From positions 466,888-530,887 of the forward strand of contig NHZP01000036.1 of assembly GCA_003313425.1 (NCBI GenBank): DNA of 64,000 nt, in the 5' to 3' direction. The position numbers and the translations under genes were made by a program. Below the pieces are notes generated by a model that saw only the letters and a program-made list of their open reading frames with translations, did not search any database and had not been told where the DNA came from. Origin of the DNA: Pseudopyrenochaeta lycopersici (lineage: Eukaryota; Ascomycota; Dothideomycetes; Pleosporales; Pseudopyrenochaetaceae). Below are positions 40,006-50,986 of the stretch, piece after piece; positions within the stretch are counted from its first letter, which is position 1; the number at the start of each line of letters is the position of its first letter.

Positions 40006-41074
40006 CTAGACTTGCCTCACTGAGTCTGCTCGGTAGGTCGCATCGCATTCGATCGCCCGAATGGTGTAAGCATTATCCCCGTGAATCACCCCACCGGACA
40101 CGTCCCAACCATACTCGAAGTCGTCGCTTCTCGAGTTCGAAAGCTTAGCACCCGGCATACACTTAGCGTCGACTGTGAAATAACTCGTTTCCATGATCGG
40201 TGCCGAATCCCATCTGCATACGTCGCTCAAACGCCTTTGCAGAGGCTGCTCATTTGTGCCAAAGTTTTTCCTTGGCTGTAACGGTGTTTTGAGACCTTTG
40301 AGCTATCAAGCGTTACTGGGGTTTGGCTTGCCTTTAACGGTCTTAATGTAGATATTTTGTTGTTCTGTCCGGAGCCGATGCGAACCTTGGCACAATTCAC
40401 GTAGGACTCGTGCTCCCGATTAAGCCAAACCCACACAAATAAGGCGTTTCCCTCTGGAACCCCAAGTGGAACCCCAAAGTCAAAGGTCTGGAATTCTGGG
40501 GACCCGTCGCCTCCACGACGCAGGCAGTTGCCGAAGAACGAGGCTGCAGCTTTCCATGTTAACCCTCGATCTACCGAAAATCCTACTTGGCAGCTGCCAC
40601 CATCATGGGTGGAGCCCTGTGCATTCGAGGAGTAGGTGTAGTCAGATAACTGGAAGTAAGCCTCCTGACCAGCTGTCCAAACCACCTGTGGCTCTTCCCG
40701 ATCGAAGAGATCGAGATGGCCGCGGCAGAGACCTGGATCCAGTAGCGTGGGACCGCCGTCTTTATCGCAACATCCCAGCGGAAAGTTTAGTTGTGGATCT
40801 GGCCGAGTAGCAAATGCATTTGCTTCCTTGACGCCACCCAAAGGCCCGGGATACCAGAGCGACCTGGGAGTGGCTTTGTCAGTCAATACAATCTTCGCAT
40901 TGCTGTTGCAACAGTGAAAATATCATGGGAGATGGGTAGCTGCCATCAAAGTGCTCTATGGACGAGTACTTACATGTGCGCATTAGCCATAGCCGTCAAA
41001 GCAAGAAAGCCTACTGCTTCCGCAACACATGCCCGATATCGGTACTTGGTCAACATTGACGACAGTAGTATCAT
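40006..41074 (-). CDS. Divergent LPMO-like secreted protein
   Basis: Exon 1 (41074 or 41056 to 40974) encodes a signal peptide ending MANA, directly before His, the expected N-terminal copper ligand of lytic polysaccharide monooxygenases. An intron (40906-40973, GTAAGT...CAG) leads to exon 2. There the AA11-like landmarks appear: GSTHDGGSCQVGFS (second His), WKAAASFFGNC, and FVWVWLNREHESYVNCAKVR. The frame of exon 2 closes at 40227. However, a 41-bp GT...CAG segment (donor GTAACG, acceptor TTACAG) would splice into a downstream frame with coding character (CRWDSAPIMETSYFTVDAKC, GWDVSGGVIHGDNAYTIRAI) that ends at 40006. I therefore extend the gene to 40006. Polysaccharide target unknown. It abuts the truncated kinase gene. 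Confidence 0.68.
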
Positions 41075-41452
41075 CCGGACCTGATGGTCTTTACCTGTGT
41101 CTATTTCTGTTGATGAGAAGGAGATTCACTTGCGTTTCTGAGCAGGCAGTTTGGCGCTCTGTCGTGACTCTAGCTTTGAACTGGACGGAGCTTCTGCGAT
41201 TGGAAACCTGCAATTGAACATGCACAAGGATGCGACGGCCTAAAATACTTAGCAACAGCTTGCGAATGAGTTAGAGAGCTGACCAGACATGGGGAAGAGA
41301 TCATAATAATGTCTCCAAGCTTTGAGCCAAATTTTCAGAACATCTAGCTTGCATGTCATGATTGCTCATCAGTCACCTTTGCTTATCCAGCAGGAACAAG
41401 TACGTTTCCACGCTCATTAAGTCACCCCGCAATTCTCAGAGGCCGGCTTGTG
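41075..41452. other. Intergenic, nothing recognised
   Basis: Promoter side of the LPMO-like gene; no other feature is supported. Confidence 0.35.
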
Positions 41453-42200
41453 TCAGCTGTGTTTATGGATTTGCTTGGCATGTACCAGATTTGGTAGCCC
41501 AACATGATTGTGTTCAAATTCCCCATGACAAGAATCGGCGTGTGATACCCCTACAGCAGCATAAAGGAATCGCTTTTGAATGAACGATTTTACCGCTTTA
41601 AGTTGAATGAATGGCTCAGAAGTGCGCTGCATCAAGTATGAAGAAGGACCCTTGAGATACGCAACGAAGCCTTGACGCTTTCATCCACCCTTGGGCTTTT
41701 GTGGAGCAAAATGGCCAACGACTTCTCGTAGATCTGACATTTCGAAGTCTCCACATTTGAGTATGATATTTAAGGCTTGAAAGATCCCGTCTTGAGCATC
41801 GAACATTAGATCCGCATGTATGTATTGAGGTCACATTTTGATCAGCTGAAAGAGCGTCAGATGTCCCGTGAACTTGGCGCGACGACGGTATTGCGCCGCA
41901 TTCAGTACTGGGACTTCTTCTCCTTCTTCTGGCCTGTACGTGACCATGTACGCGTCCTTTTCTAAGTCAATATCATTCCTGAAAATCAAATTCAACTTGA
42001 AATCTATCGCTGAAGAGGAAATTAATCCTCTAAGAGAAGCTGGCCGATTCTCTCCTTGTTTTCTTGCGAATTGGTACTCTCCCTTTACTATCCGCAGCGA
42101 TAGCGAGGTGTCAGTCGTGATGAAACTTTTCTCCCATGAACGTTGCGAGTTGTTCACGTTGTCTCGAAGGCAACAACGGTCAGAGGCTGGAAAGAATCTG
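41453..42200 (-). pseudogene. Coding-like unknown gene with two in-frame TGA
   Basis: One minus-strand frame stays coding-like over about 700 bp: IDFKLNLIFRNDIDLEKDAY, MVTYRPEEGEEVPVLNAAQY, HADLMFDAQDGIFQALNIIL and MSDLREVVGHFAPQKPKG. It is broken by TGA at 41831-41833 and another near 41700. Either TGA could come from CGA by one transition, or be removed by unseen introns. Upstream it meets the MITE at 42232. I do not recognise the family. Confidence 0.35.
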
Positions 42201-42231
42201 CACTCATCCAGCCGGGATCTGGGCGCACATG

Positions 42232-42422
42232 CAGTGTGGCCAATGGATGGAACGGATCGTTCGATCCAATCCAGCGCCACACAATCCAGGAGTATTCCGT
42301 CCAATCCAAATCTAGTCTGGCTCAGACCGCTGTGGCTGAGGCAGAACTGATTGGACTGAATATCCCTGCGTTGTGTGGCGTTGGATTGGATCGACGATAC
42401 ATTCCATCCACTGGCCACACTG
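42232..42422. mobile_element. hAT-type foldback MITE with 8-bp target duplication
   Basis: 191 bp. Termini are CAGTGTGGCCA and TGGCCACACTG. The two arms are inverted repeats along about 80 bp each (GATCCAATCCA, CGCCACACAA and TCCAATC blocks in both), so the whole element can fold into one hairpin. It is flanked by the perfect 8-bp duplication CGCACATG (42224-42231, 42423-42430), as for hAT transposition. No coding capacity. Half a copy lies at 15460. Confidence 0.93.
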
Positions 42423-42430
42423 CGCACATG

Positions 42431-43416
42431 CGCAGAATTTCGATCGACTGGCAAAGTCATCCAGTTGAGGACATTTGCTTAGGGTCAGCGTTGGCACCCA
42501 GAACAGAACGGCAGCGTGTGACTACTGACAGCTGCTTACAGGATGTAAGATAAGTAATGTCTGGCTAGCAATGAACACTCTGCAGGCCTCTACGTAGTCC
42601 ACATGCATCGATAAGATTCACGTCTAGCGCGGAAGAATTGTCGCTTAAAGCTTTTTTGGTTGACGCTGGCCTAGGTTTTCGGCTTCGAGAACCAGTCCCT
42701 GGCTGCAGCATCTCGCTCAACGCTTCGGCTGACCAGGTTGCCCGTCGACTGGCAATTGGATGGGTTATTGGTTTGGATTGCTCTTGAACAAATCCATGAC
42801 ATCCGGGCATGTTGGGACGTAATTATGATGGAGATCATGTTTGGCAGATGGAGGTGCTCATGAATATTGTCTTAGGAAGTGAATGATTGATTGGTCCTAA
42901 TCTGGTAAAGAACAAGCACAAGCAAAAGCGAACGCTACAGTTGGGAACCCAACGCCATGACCCCCACCACGGTGGATTGCTTACTCTTCTGCTCATTTTT
43001 CGTTGCCCTTTCTTATCCTTGTTCTACGGCTTATTGTGGGGTTGTGCACTGGTATTCCACAACGTTGCTTTTCCACAATGGTGGATTTCCAATCAACTCT
43101 CACTAGGAAATAGTGAAGATGTACAAGCATTTCAGTAAGTAACAAGGAACTATATTTAGGCCCTAGTCTAGCTACCGCCCAAGCATGAGGCTCACTGTAT
43201 TAGAGTAAATAACCTAGAAGAACGAGGAGTTCACATTCATCTATATCTAATTCTTCGATCTCATCTACCTATTGCCTACGAACCCCTACCGTTGCTTCTA
43301 GCCATGATGTCAACTCTTCTCTATCTAGCATTCTCCCCAATTAGGATCGACACTATTACGTTAGGGTTAGAAAACCGTCTGAAGGTTCTGCTAAGTGTGA
43401 CAAGGGGCAAGTGTGC
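42431..43416. other. Intergenic, nothing recognised
   Basis: About 1 kb without a supported gene. Small open frames have no features of real proteins. Confidence 0.4.
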
Positions 43417-43755
43417 TTACCAGAAGTACCAGTCAGCTACAACATTTTCACCACCAAGAGCACACCCATTCATTTCGTTCTTAAGACGCATCTTGCAGTC
43501 CTTACTATTCAGTGTTAGGCCGCCACGGCCCTTCCAACCAACCCAGAGTTCGACCTTGTTCTTGGGCAGCTGAAAACAACGGTATTTGGTCTGGCCTTCG
43601 GTGAAGTAGCCAGCTAAGTCATAGTCACAGAGCTTGTCGACCACTGCGTCTGCGCCATCCATGTTCTGACCATACATGCCGGTCGTCAATTTGTAACATG
43701 CGGCTTGGACTATGGTAATCACTGGGGCGATGACGACGAGGTTGTATAGGCGCAT
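43417..43755 (-). CDS. Small secreted cysteine-containing protein
   Basis: 112 aa from MRLYNLVVIAPVITIVQA, a clear signal peptide, to TAA. The mature part begins at or just before CYKLTTGMYG and has five cysteines (CYK, KLCDY, KYRCF, KDCKM, NGCAL), with GGENVVADWYF at the end. The pattern of a C-terminal Gly-Gly-...-W-Y/F after NGC resembles a class of small secreted, effector-like fungal proteins that usually continue to one more cysteine. Here the frame ends shortly after WYF. A GTAAGC at the stop could be an unspliced donor of an intron leading to a lost last exon. Function unknown. Confidence 0.6.
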   Translation of the reverse strand: MRLYNLVVIAPVITIVQAACYKLTTGMYGQNMDGADAVVDKLCDYDLAGYFTEGQTKYRCFQLPKNKVELWVGWKGRGGLTLNSKDCKMRLKNEMNGCALGGENVVADWYFW

Positions 43756-45919
43756 AATGAGTGTTGCGAAGCGCTCTGAAAGACGAAGGACGACGCGATC
43801 TTTCAAGGAGCTGTATGTACTAGCTTACTTGTTTAAGCAGAGAAGTCAGCAGCCAAATCAAATTTGCTTCTGTGAGTGTTGGCGCTAACCAAACCAAGTA
43901 AGAATCAAGCCAAGACAGGAAAGAAACCAGGCAGAATAGGCTATCTTTTAGATCAAAATCACTCCTTCGAGCCCAGCTTATTTTATTGCTGACAGCTCAA
44001 GGTTTTAGACCCGAATTCCTAGTCTTTGCTGTAAGCACTTCGACTAAGAATACTAAGTAGAGAGCAGCGTACTTACAATTAGCATGTGTTTATTCACTAG
44101 TGCAAGGCGTTAACACCTGGCTCTCTAAGAATCTTTGGGACATGGGTATATACTGTATGGCAAAATATATTGACAGTGAACGTGACTTCCGTATTTTGCT
44201 AGTTTGATTGCACTGTCCTGCATTATTCTATAAACGTCACTCATTGTCACGACGAGCAATTTGAGCAAGTATATACACTGAGATGCAGTTGCAGTTTCCG
44301 GTTTTCTTGCTTCGCAGATGACTTTGCTTCATTGGTTTTATGGTAGCCCAAGGTTCCATTGGCGAATCGGTTTGGCGATAGGCTTTGCTGCTTGGCACTA
44401 GATATATACTAGGTAAAGCCCATATCAGCATGACCGGGGGCTTTCAAAGCGAGAAACATGTATCTTTGCCGTATGCCAGTGCAAATCAGTGTACGCTGTT
44501 AACCGCCGTAAGGAATAGGAGGAATACTCCGCCGCCATAGTCCCTCGCGCCTCTGTGCGTAGCCCAATCGCGCGCTTAGCTAAGTAGCTCTTCCTCAGCA
44601 TGCATACTGAATGAATGCGTAGTGCAGGGCCACAATGGAGGGCAGATTTGTAGAATTGACAACGGTGGTCGGCCGATCGCGCCGTTGAGAACAACACGAC
44701 GTCATCGATAAGATGCAACTTCTCCGCACAAAGCATCACATAAGTAAGCAGCCAGAAATGCTAATATTATTGGTCTCACGAAGCTGCTATTTTGCAGAGT
44801 TGTCAACCAGACAATCGACAAACGCTGAAAAAAGTGGCTACTCCTCAACGCTTACATAGCGAAGGGAGTCGTTGCCGCTGAGTCCGGCGTATGTGCGGAA
44901 TAAAGAAAGGATATCCGCTGACGCGTACGTCTTACTCGAGATACTTATAAATGCGCACGAGCCCTAACCCTAGTAAACACGCAAGCCTACACAAACGTTC
45001 GATTCTTTGAAGGGACTGAACAGAGAAGCGACTGCATACAGTTATGCCGCTATTTTCGAACCTGAGAAGACCGAAGGAAGGCGTCAAGCGTAAAGCCTGC
45101 GAACCCATCGCCCCAAGATGCGCTCCACGAAGACTAATGTAGAACAGCATCGGCATCGAAGGACACTGTACTCGGTTCATCAAGCGATACACGAGCACGC
45201 AATCCGCAAGGGCGTCTGCCGCGTACTTGTGCAAAGACGGTGTTGTGTAGGGCTGCACTCGCGTGGAGAGCCTCAGGGCATATCAAAGCCTCTCCACTCC
45301 AGGTACTCCATCTCAAGTGCACGCAGGCTGTGAGTCTTCGCTTCACGATCATCCTATTGTCCTAACAGCCAGTGAAGATGTGCAGAGTCTACAAAAGAAG
45401 CCCGTACGTACCTGATCTATTCTTGCCTTTGGAATCGCTCGCTGAAATTGAAAGGATACACCAAGCCAAGATTTCGTCAACAAATGCAGCTTCTATGACA
45501 TGACGGCATTGCGATTTGCGGCATTCTGAGCGCATTAGGTATTTGAAAATGCGATAGAAATTAGGTATATGAGGAAGCACTTCAGTATTCTCCACCTAGA
45601 ATTGCACTCTGTGAGGCCGCAGAGTACCTATTTGAAGAACACCGAATGCGATCTTTAACATGGGGGTTTATGATTAAGTGTGACCGAACCAGGTTGGCCC
45701 ATGGTTCGCTGCAGGGTGCAGGGCAGGATCGTAACAGCTCTTAGGCTTAGATAAGATCTTTTATAACTATTGTAGGAATGTAAGAGCTTAATAGTGGAGC
45801 CGTAGTAAGGGATACTGTTTTACTACAAATGTAGGCTCCGAGCGAACCATTCCTGGGCAACTCGTTATAATAATAACTGGTTAAGCCGTATATGAACTAT
45901 CCTAACTCGTACTAGACTA
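43756..45919. other. Long intergenic region, nothing recognised
   Basis: 2.1 kb without a convincing gene. Open frames near 44425-45600 lack start context, domains or signals. The AT-rich part around 45730-45900 is probably old repeat DNA beside the hAT element. Confidence 0.4.
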
Positions 45920-45927
45920 GCTCTGCT

Positions 45928-48900
45928 CAGAGATGTCAACAATCAAGCCGATCAAGCCCTCGTCGTCGGCTTGGCTTGAGGCTTGATTTGGAGTCGTTAG
46001 GCTTGACTTGTTTGACTTGATTGCTTAGATAAGGCTGGCTTGGCTTGAAGCTTAATCGGTGGCTTGATTGTTTATTGTTGTAGAGATCGCTCGGCTATAC
46101 TAATTACTCGACCTCCTGGCCCCAATAGCACAACTTGTATATAGCGTCTATTTCAGTGTCAGTTATTCTTGCTGTAGCAACGCTGCTGCCTTGATCAAAG
46201 CCAGCCTTATACCACCGCCTTATACACTGAATAGCAGCCAGTAACTGGGGTGAGATCTTCCGCCTTCGGGGCTCAAGCAGGTCGCCAAGCTCGCTGAACA
46301 TACGCTCACACTCGCAGCTTGACGCTGGGATAGAGATGACGTCGATAGCCATCTTAGAGAGATTAGGGTAGCGATCGCGCAAGCTTACCCAGTATTTAAT
46401 TGGGAAGTTTGCGGCATCACTACCCTTCTCAACCCTTAGCTCGCACCTCTTCCACCTATTAAACTCGTCTATCTCGCTGTCCTCAGCAGCCGCGCTAGCC
46501 TCAGGATCGATGAGGGCTTCAATAGCCTCGTCGATATCGTTGGTAACAACCTTTGGCCGCCTCACTAGGCGTGGTGAGCGGTTGTATTCAGCCCAAAGCG
46601 CGCGGAACGCGCAATTATTAGCGTCCAGCCACTCAGGCTTGTCAGCCCAGGCAACGTCGCAGTAAGTTTTATAGCGCGGATGGAGTATCGTTGCCGCGTA
46701 GTACGCTGGTGAGAGGTCGAGTTTATTGTAGTAATCGCTAGCCTTCGCCCAGGCAGCGCGAAGGTTGATCGCGAGATGGTCCTCAGGCGCGTCGTCGTGC
46801 GCATTATAGTCGACTGCCTCGTACACCTTGACGCGCTGCTCGTAGTAAGTAAGTATAAACTCAAAGACTGGGATGACCTCAGCAATAGCGCCATAACGGC
46901 CACTTTTGCCGCGACCTTCAAGCCGCTTTGTTGCCAACTTTAGCGGCTTTAGTACGTCTATGTACTCAGTAACGACCGCCCAATCGGCGGCTGTTAGCCC
47001 GTCCGATCGCATCCAGGGCGCTGCCTCCGGCAGCTTGTTGCCGCGACTTATCGCGTACGTGTCCTCATCTCGCACGCGGCGTATATGGTGGTTAGCGTAG
47101 GCGTTAACTGCTGGCTGCAGTTCCACGGCGCGCTCAAAGGCAGAGTAGTACGAGTTCCAGCGCGTGACAACTGGCTTAATTGGCTCAAGTATCCTGTGTT
47201 GATCTGTGGGCAGCTCAGCGTTAGCGAGGCGCTGAAAGTTTTTAAAAAGCTCATGTTGTTGCGGCGTTTTGATGTAGTTAATAACGCTAAGAAGCACGCC
47301 TAAAGGCCCATCCTCGCGCCATTTGCGCATTAACTCGCTCTCAGCAGCAAGCTCACCGCTATCGTTGTCGTACGCGTCGTCGTTGTTACCCCAGAGTAGC
47401 GTCTGACCGATGAGGTTAAGGATGTGAGGGCCACAACGGAGGCGGCGATGGGGAGCGATGAAGCCCATCTGCTGCGCGAGCTTGAGGACGGCAGCGTCGT
47501 TGTTAGTAGCGTTGTCAAGCATAAAGTAGCCAACTGTACGCGGATTTATGCCGAACTGCTGCAGCGTTTTGCTAACTACTTCAGCAATCTTCTCGCCAGT
47601 GTGAGCGCCCGTCAGCTGCGGCAGCGCGATAGGTACGTCTACAAGGTCACCAACGCTGTTAACGTAGTGAGCAACAACGCCTAAGAAGCCACGCTTGCCG
47701 CCTTTAGTCGTCCAGCTGTCAAAGCTGATGTGGACCTTGCTTATTGATTGCGACAGCTCAGCGACAACCTGCGGCTGCATAAAGTCGAAACGGCGCATTA
47801 CAAAGCGTGAAACACTCGCATGGGAGGTCCACAATACCGCCACTGCCTCAGGATTTGCAGCTTCAAGCAGCCGTCGAAACGCGGGGGACTCAAACTCAGA
47901 AATTGGATGGTTGTTCTCGACGAGCCATGCGACAGCAGCATGTCGAAAATCCTGAATGCTAAAGCCGGCAAGCTCGTTGGCAACGTCTTGGGATACCTTG
48001 ACTTTGCCGGCCTTGAAGACAGCGCGCAGCCCGCTCTTACCTGCCTTCGTCGCAGCGTGCGCTTTGCCTGGAGCTGCGTAACGATGGCCGCGTTTATTCT
48101 GCTCTAAATGGCGCGCTGAGGTCGACGTCGATAGCGTTGTTTCGTATATGCCGCCGCCACCAGCGTCGATAATCTTGTGCTCATGACAATAGCGACAGAC
48201 AAAGAAGGTGCGGTCTGGGTCCTTAATGAGCGCAACGCGAAAGCCGTAGAGGTATACCCAGCTCTTTTTCTGCCTCTGCGTAGCCAACGGCTTGCAGTAT
48301 TGAGGTAAACGTGACCAATTAATCCCCTCGAAGTCGTCTGCAAAGCGCTCATCAAAGCCCTTACTACTATTATTATTATCTTCTAACGTAGCTACTGTTG
48401 CAGCCTTGCTGCCCTCAATAGACGTGACGATCGCAACGTTAGGCTGAGACTCGCGCAACTGCGACTCAAAGGTGGGTGGCTCGGTAGCCTGAGACGCGGC
48501 AGTCGTCAGTGCTTTGCGCGGCGATAGACGCTGAGATAGTTGCTGGGTCGTATTAACGTCGACAGGCTGGGACTCGATGCTACAAGCAGCGACCCTTAGG
48601 CGCTTGTTCGGGACAGCAGCGCTGTTACGGGGACGTTTAGGGGCTTTGTTAAGCGGCATAGCAACAATAGGGGCGTAAAAAACTACTAAGTAACTGTCTA
48701 TATAGGCAAAGGCGACAGTATAGGTAGATGACGCGTAAGATGGACGCGTAAAGTAGCTTTAGGTAGGTAGCTGAGATGCTTACTAAGCTAACTATAACAC
48801 CAGGAAAGTATCGCGAGATCGCTCGTACAGCAAACTTAGTAGCCTCATTGAAATCGAAGCTAAAACATGTTGCTGAACACTCCCGCAACACTAAAACATC

Positions 48901-49046
48901 AAGCCAATCAAGCTAACCAATCAAGCTTCGTATTAAGGCTTGATTTGATTGCAAAAATACTAGGACGAGGCTTGGATTGATCGAATTGACGATCGTCAAG
49001 CCAATCAATCAAGTGCTTGATTGTAGCTTGATTGTTGACATCTCTG
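45928..49046 (-). mobile_element. Complete hAT transposon with 8-bp target duplication
   Basis: 3119 bp. The left terminus CAGAGATGTCAACAATCAAG is inverted at the right end (CTTGATTGTTGACATCTCTG), flanked by perfect GCTCTGCT duplications (45920-45927, 49047-49054). Both subterminal regions are packed with ATCAAGCC/GGCTTGAT motifs in both orientations (45935-46075 and 48895-49035), typical transposase-binding clusters. It contains one intact transposase gene. Confidence 0.96.
46104..48659 (-). CDS. hAT transposase, intact, 851 aa
   Basis: Single open frame from ATG 48659 (MPLNKAPKRPRNSAAVPNKR) with a basic N-terminus. Order: BED-like zinc-binding region (FFVCRYCHEHKI ... SARHLEQNKRGHRY), RNase-H-like DDE core with SFDSWTTKGGKRGFLGVVAH, FMLDNATNNDAAVLKLAQQM, CGPHILNLIGQTLLWG and PVVTRWNSYYSAFERAVELQ. 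The C-terminal dimerization domain is YWVSLRDRYPNLSKMAIDVI followed by SIPASSCECERMFSELGDLL. No stop or frameshift. Cuts and reinserts the element with 8-bp duplications. Some sequence relation to the dead copies at 3037, 17075 and 28491. Candidate autonomous element. Confidence 0.94.
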   Translation of the reverse strand: MPLNKAPKRPRNSAAVPNKRLRVAACSIESQPVDVNTTQQLSQRLSPRKALTTAASQATEPPTFESQLRESQPNVAIVTSIEGSKAATVATLEDNNNSSKGFDERFADDFEGINWSRLPQYCKPLATQRQKKSWVYLYGFRVALIKDPDRTFFVCRYCHEHKIIDAGGGGIYETTLSTSTSARHLEQNKRGHRYAAPGKAHAATKAGKSGLRAVFKAGKVKVSQDVANELAGFSIQDFRHAAVAWLVENNHPISEFESPAFRRLLEAANPEAVAVLWTSHASVSRFVMRRFDFMQPQVVAELSQSISKVHISFDSWTTKGGKRGFLGVVAHYVNSVGDLVDVPIALPQLTGAHTGEKIAEVVSKTLQQFGINPRTVGYFMLDNATNNDAAVLKLAQQMGFIAPHRRLRCGPHILNLIGQTLLWGNNDDAYDNDSGELAAESELMRKWREDGPLGVLLSVINYIKTPQQHELFKNFQRLANAELPTDQHRILEPIKPVVTRWNSYYSAFERAVELQPAVNAYANHHIRRVRDEDTYAISRGNKLPEAAPWMRSDGLTAADWAVVTEYIDVLKPLKLATKRLEGRGKSGRYGAIAEVIPVFEFILTYYEQRVKVYEAVDYNAHDDAPEDHLAINLRAAWAKASDYYNKLDLSPAYYAATILHPRYKTYCDVAWADKPEWLDANNCAFRALWAEYNRSPRLVRRPKVVTNDIDEAIEALIDPEASAAAEDSEIDEFNRWKRCELRVEKGSDAANFPIKYWVSLRDRYPNLSKMAIDVISIPASSCECERMFSELGDLLEPRRRKISPQLLAAIQCIRRWYKAGFDQGSSVATARITDTEIDAIYKLCYWGQEVE

Positions 49047-49054
49047 GCTCTGCT

Positions 49055-50078
49055 CAAGGCCCTAGACTGCTACCTTAATCAGTCCCTTCAATCATTCCAG
49101 TCCAGTCTGATTACCCATTGGTAACACTGGATCTCTGTTATGATCTCTGTAGACCTTGCTGTCGCGCTATAAAGTCGCTACTTTTCATCCGTGCGTACAC
49201 TTTTTTACTAAATTTCCCCCTCTACAGACAAATCTTCAACCGTCCCAGCAGGGCCAGCACTACTCGCATAGTTTTTATCCACTAGCATATTCACTGGCAC
49301 TTACAGATTTCCGCGTAAACTGTGTAGGGGCGCTGTATTAGCTGTATTCACGCTGCGCTTCTGTTAGCCGCGATACCGTAGAGATCACCACCGCTAATTG
49401 TTATATCAACTTTGCTTTGCTGGCCTAATCACTGGCACTTGGATTAACATTAAGTTAAGAATTTATCTTAATACCTACTCTAATACTGCCCTAGGATGGA
49501 ATGTTTCGTGGTAAGAGGAGCAGCATGACGCGCCACTTGCAAATATATGTTCCGGCCTCCTGCCTCAAAACATTGACGATTCAACATCGATGTCGTGTCG
49601 ATCTACCCATTCGACCTTCATATAGTATCGATTCTATTCTTTCTAGGTCTATCACACAGGTCACCCTGAAAAGAGCCTTTGATTACGCTGTTGGGAGACA
49701 GAAAGGAAGCATGATCATGTGCGTCAGCCGTGTGTAAGCGTTCTGAGCGCTTCAAGCATTAGGGCGGGGCCTGCTCAGGGGGAAGCTACATTCACTGGCG
49801 CCCTAGAGTGAATTTCGGCACTACCCCAAGTAATGCTGGGTGAAAGCATAATGCATTCTCGTAGCAGTCGTGTTCACGCGAATCAGCGATTCGTTCCTCA
49901 ACTTTGTATGTATAAGTTTTCAGTTTAGTCTGTTGTTGTGCGTTGGTCGGCGCGTTGCTTGAGATCCTACCACAGCCAGTCTCGTATGCTACAATACCCT
50001 CGAAAGACAAAAACATAAGGAAAATCCCTGACGGAATCGACCCCAATCCTAGAGGCCGATCCGACGACTTTTTCCAAG
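49055..50078. other. Intergenic, nothing recognised
   Basis: 1 kb without a supported gene. An open frame at 49501-49737 has no features of a real protein. Confidence 0.4.
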
Positions 50079-50366
50079 ATGGCAATCGAGCTCGAACCCG
50101 GCACTGTGCCCCAAATTGTTATTGACGAAGCGGAAGACGAATGTTCTCCCTCCTCACCTCCGGTTTTGCAGTACCACCAGGATAGGAAGCCACCTCTCCT
50201 TGGGCCTGCCCCATCCCTCGATGTTGAGTCTACGAGTTTCAAGTCCGCCAGGCGTCTGAGACGGGTCACCCGTCTGCTGAAATGCATATATGTGCTCGGA
50301 CGTATCATCAAGAGAGATTTGCGTTCAGCCAGCGATATGGGATCTACAGCTGGTCGGCCGACATGA
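50079..50366 (+). CDS. Hypothetical protein, 95 aa
   Basis: ATG in good context (CCAAGATGGC). The protein is acidic at first (IVIDEAEDECSPSSPP), then Pro-rich, then strongly basic (SARRLRRVTRLLKCIYVLGR). No domain or signal peptide. Composition suggests a real small gene, but it could be chance. Confidence 0.38.
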   Translation: MAIELEPGTVPQIVIDEAEDECSPSSPPVLQYHQDRKPPLLGPAPSLDVESTSFKSARRLRRVTRLLKCIYVLGRIIKRDLRSASDMGSTAGRPT

Positions 50367-50986
50367 GCAAGGGCCAAATGCTCATTCATCTCCACGCGGC
50401 CGATGTAGTTTCTACTGCTCGATAACACGATACCTTGTTATTGTCCGCCATACTGCTGACCTGACACGGCCTTGGCTGATGATAGCAACTTGCAGCAAAA
50501 TTGATGGGGAAAAATATACCAATATAATTTATCCATTTCCCTCACATGATAATGAACACGGGGTCGGGCGAGCCGCCAGCTTGAAATACTTGCTAACTTA
50601 CTAGAGAACAATGTGATACCAGAATCAGAAGAACTGCACTAACGTTAGCCCAACCTGCTTAAGCTACGAGAGTGGGCGGGCATGGGTACTAGAGTCAGCC
50701 AAGACGTGATTATCTCTCAAACTTCAGCAAGCTAGTACGTTACCCATCAAAAGTCTGAATTCAGGAGGAGAGCCTCGTCATCGCTGACAAGATTATGCTG
50801 AGCTAAGATAGACTCCGCCATGTGGAAGCCTTTCTTCGTGCTCCTGCTTGCGTCAACACAAGGATAGCAGATTTAGCTATAGCTATAGAAGCTAGCATAG
50901 GCTCAAGCTCACAATGCTTCCAGCAGCAGGATCGAAGAAGCTCTACTTGAGAAGGAGCGTGAAAGTGCGAAGAGCTATTGGACTTT
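50367..50986. other. Intergenic, nothing recognised
   Basis: 3' flanks of two converging genes; nothing else supported. Confidence 0.35.

Noticed and set aside
39286..40148. Long plus-strand open frames (172 and 258 codons)
   Set aside because: Antisense shadows of the GC-rich kinase-like frame on the minus strand; Arg/Leu-rich, no motifs.
41868..42350. 160-codon plus-strand frame
   Set aside because: It reads into the MITE hairpin and is antisense to a more coding-like minus-strand frame.
46565..47955. Several 60-118-codon frames on both strands
   Set aside because: Shadows of the intact hAT transposase gene.
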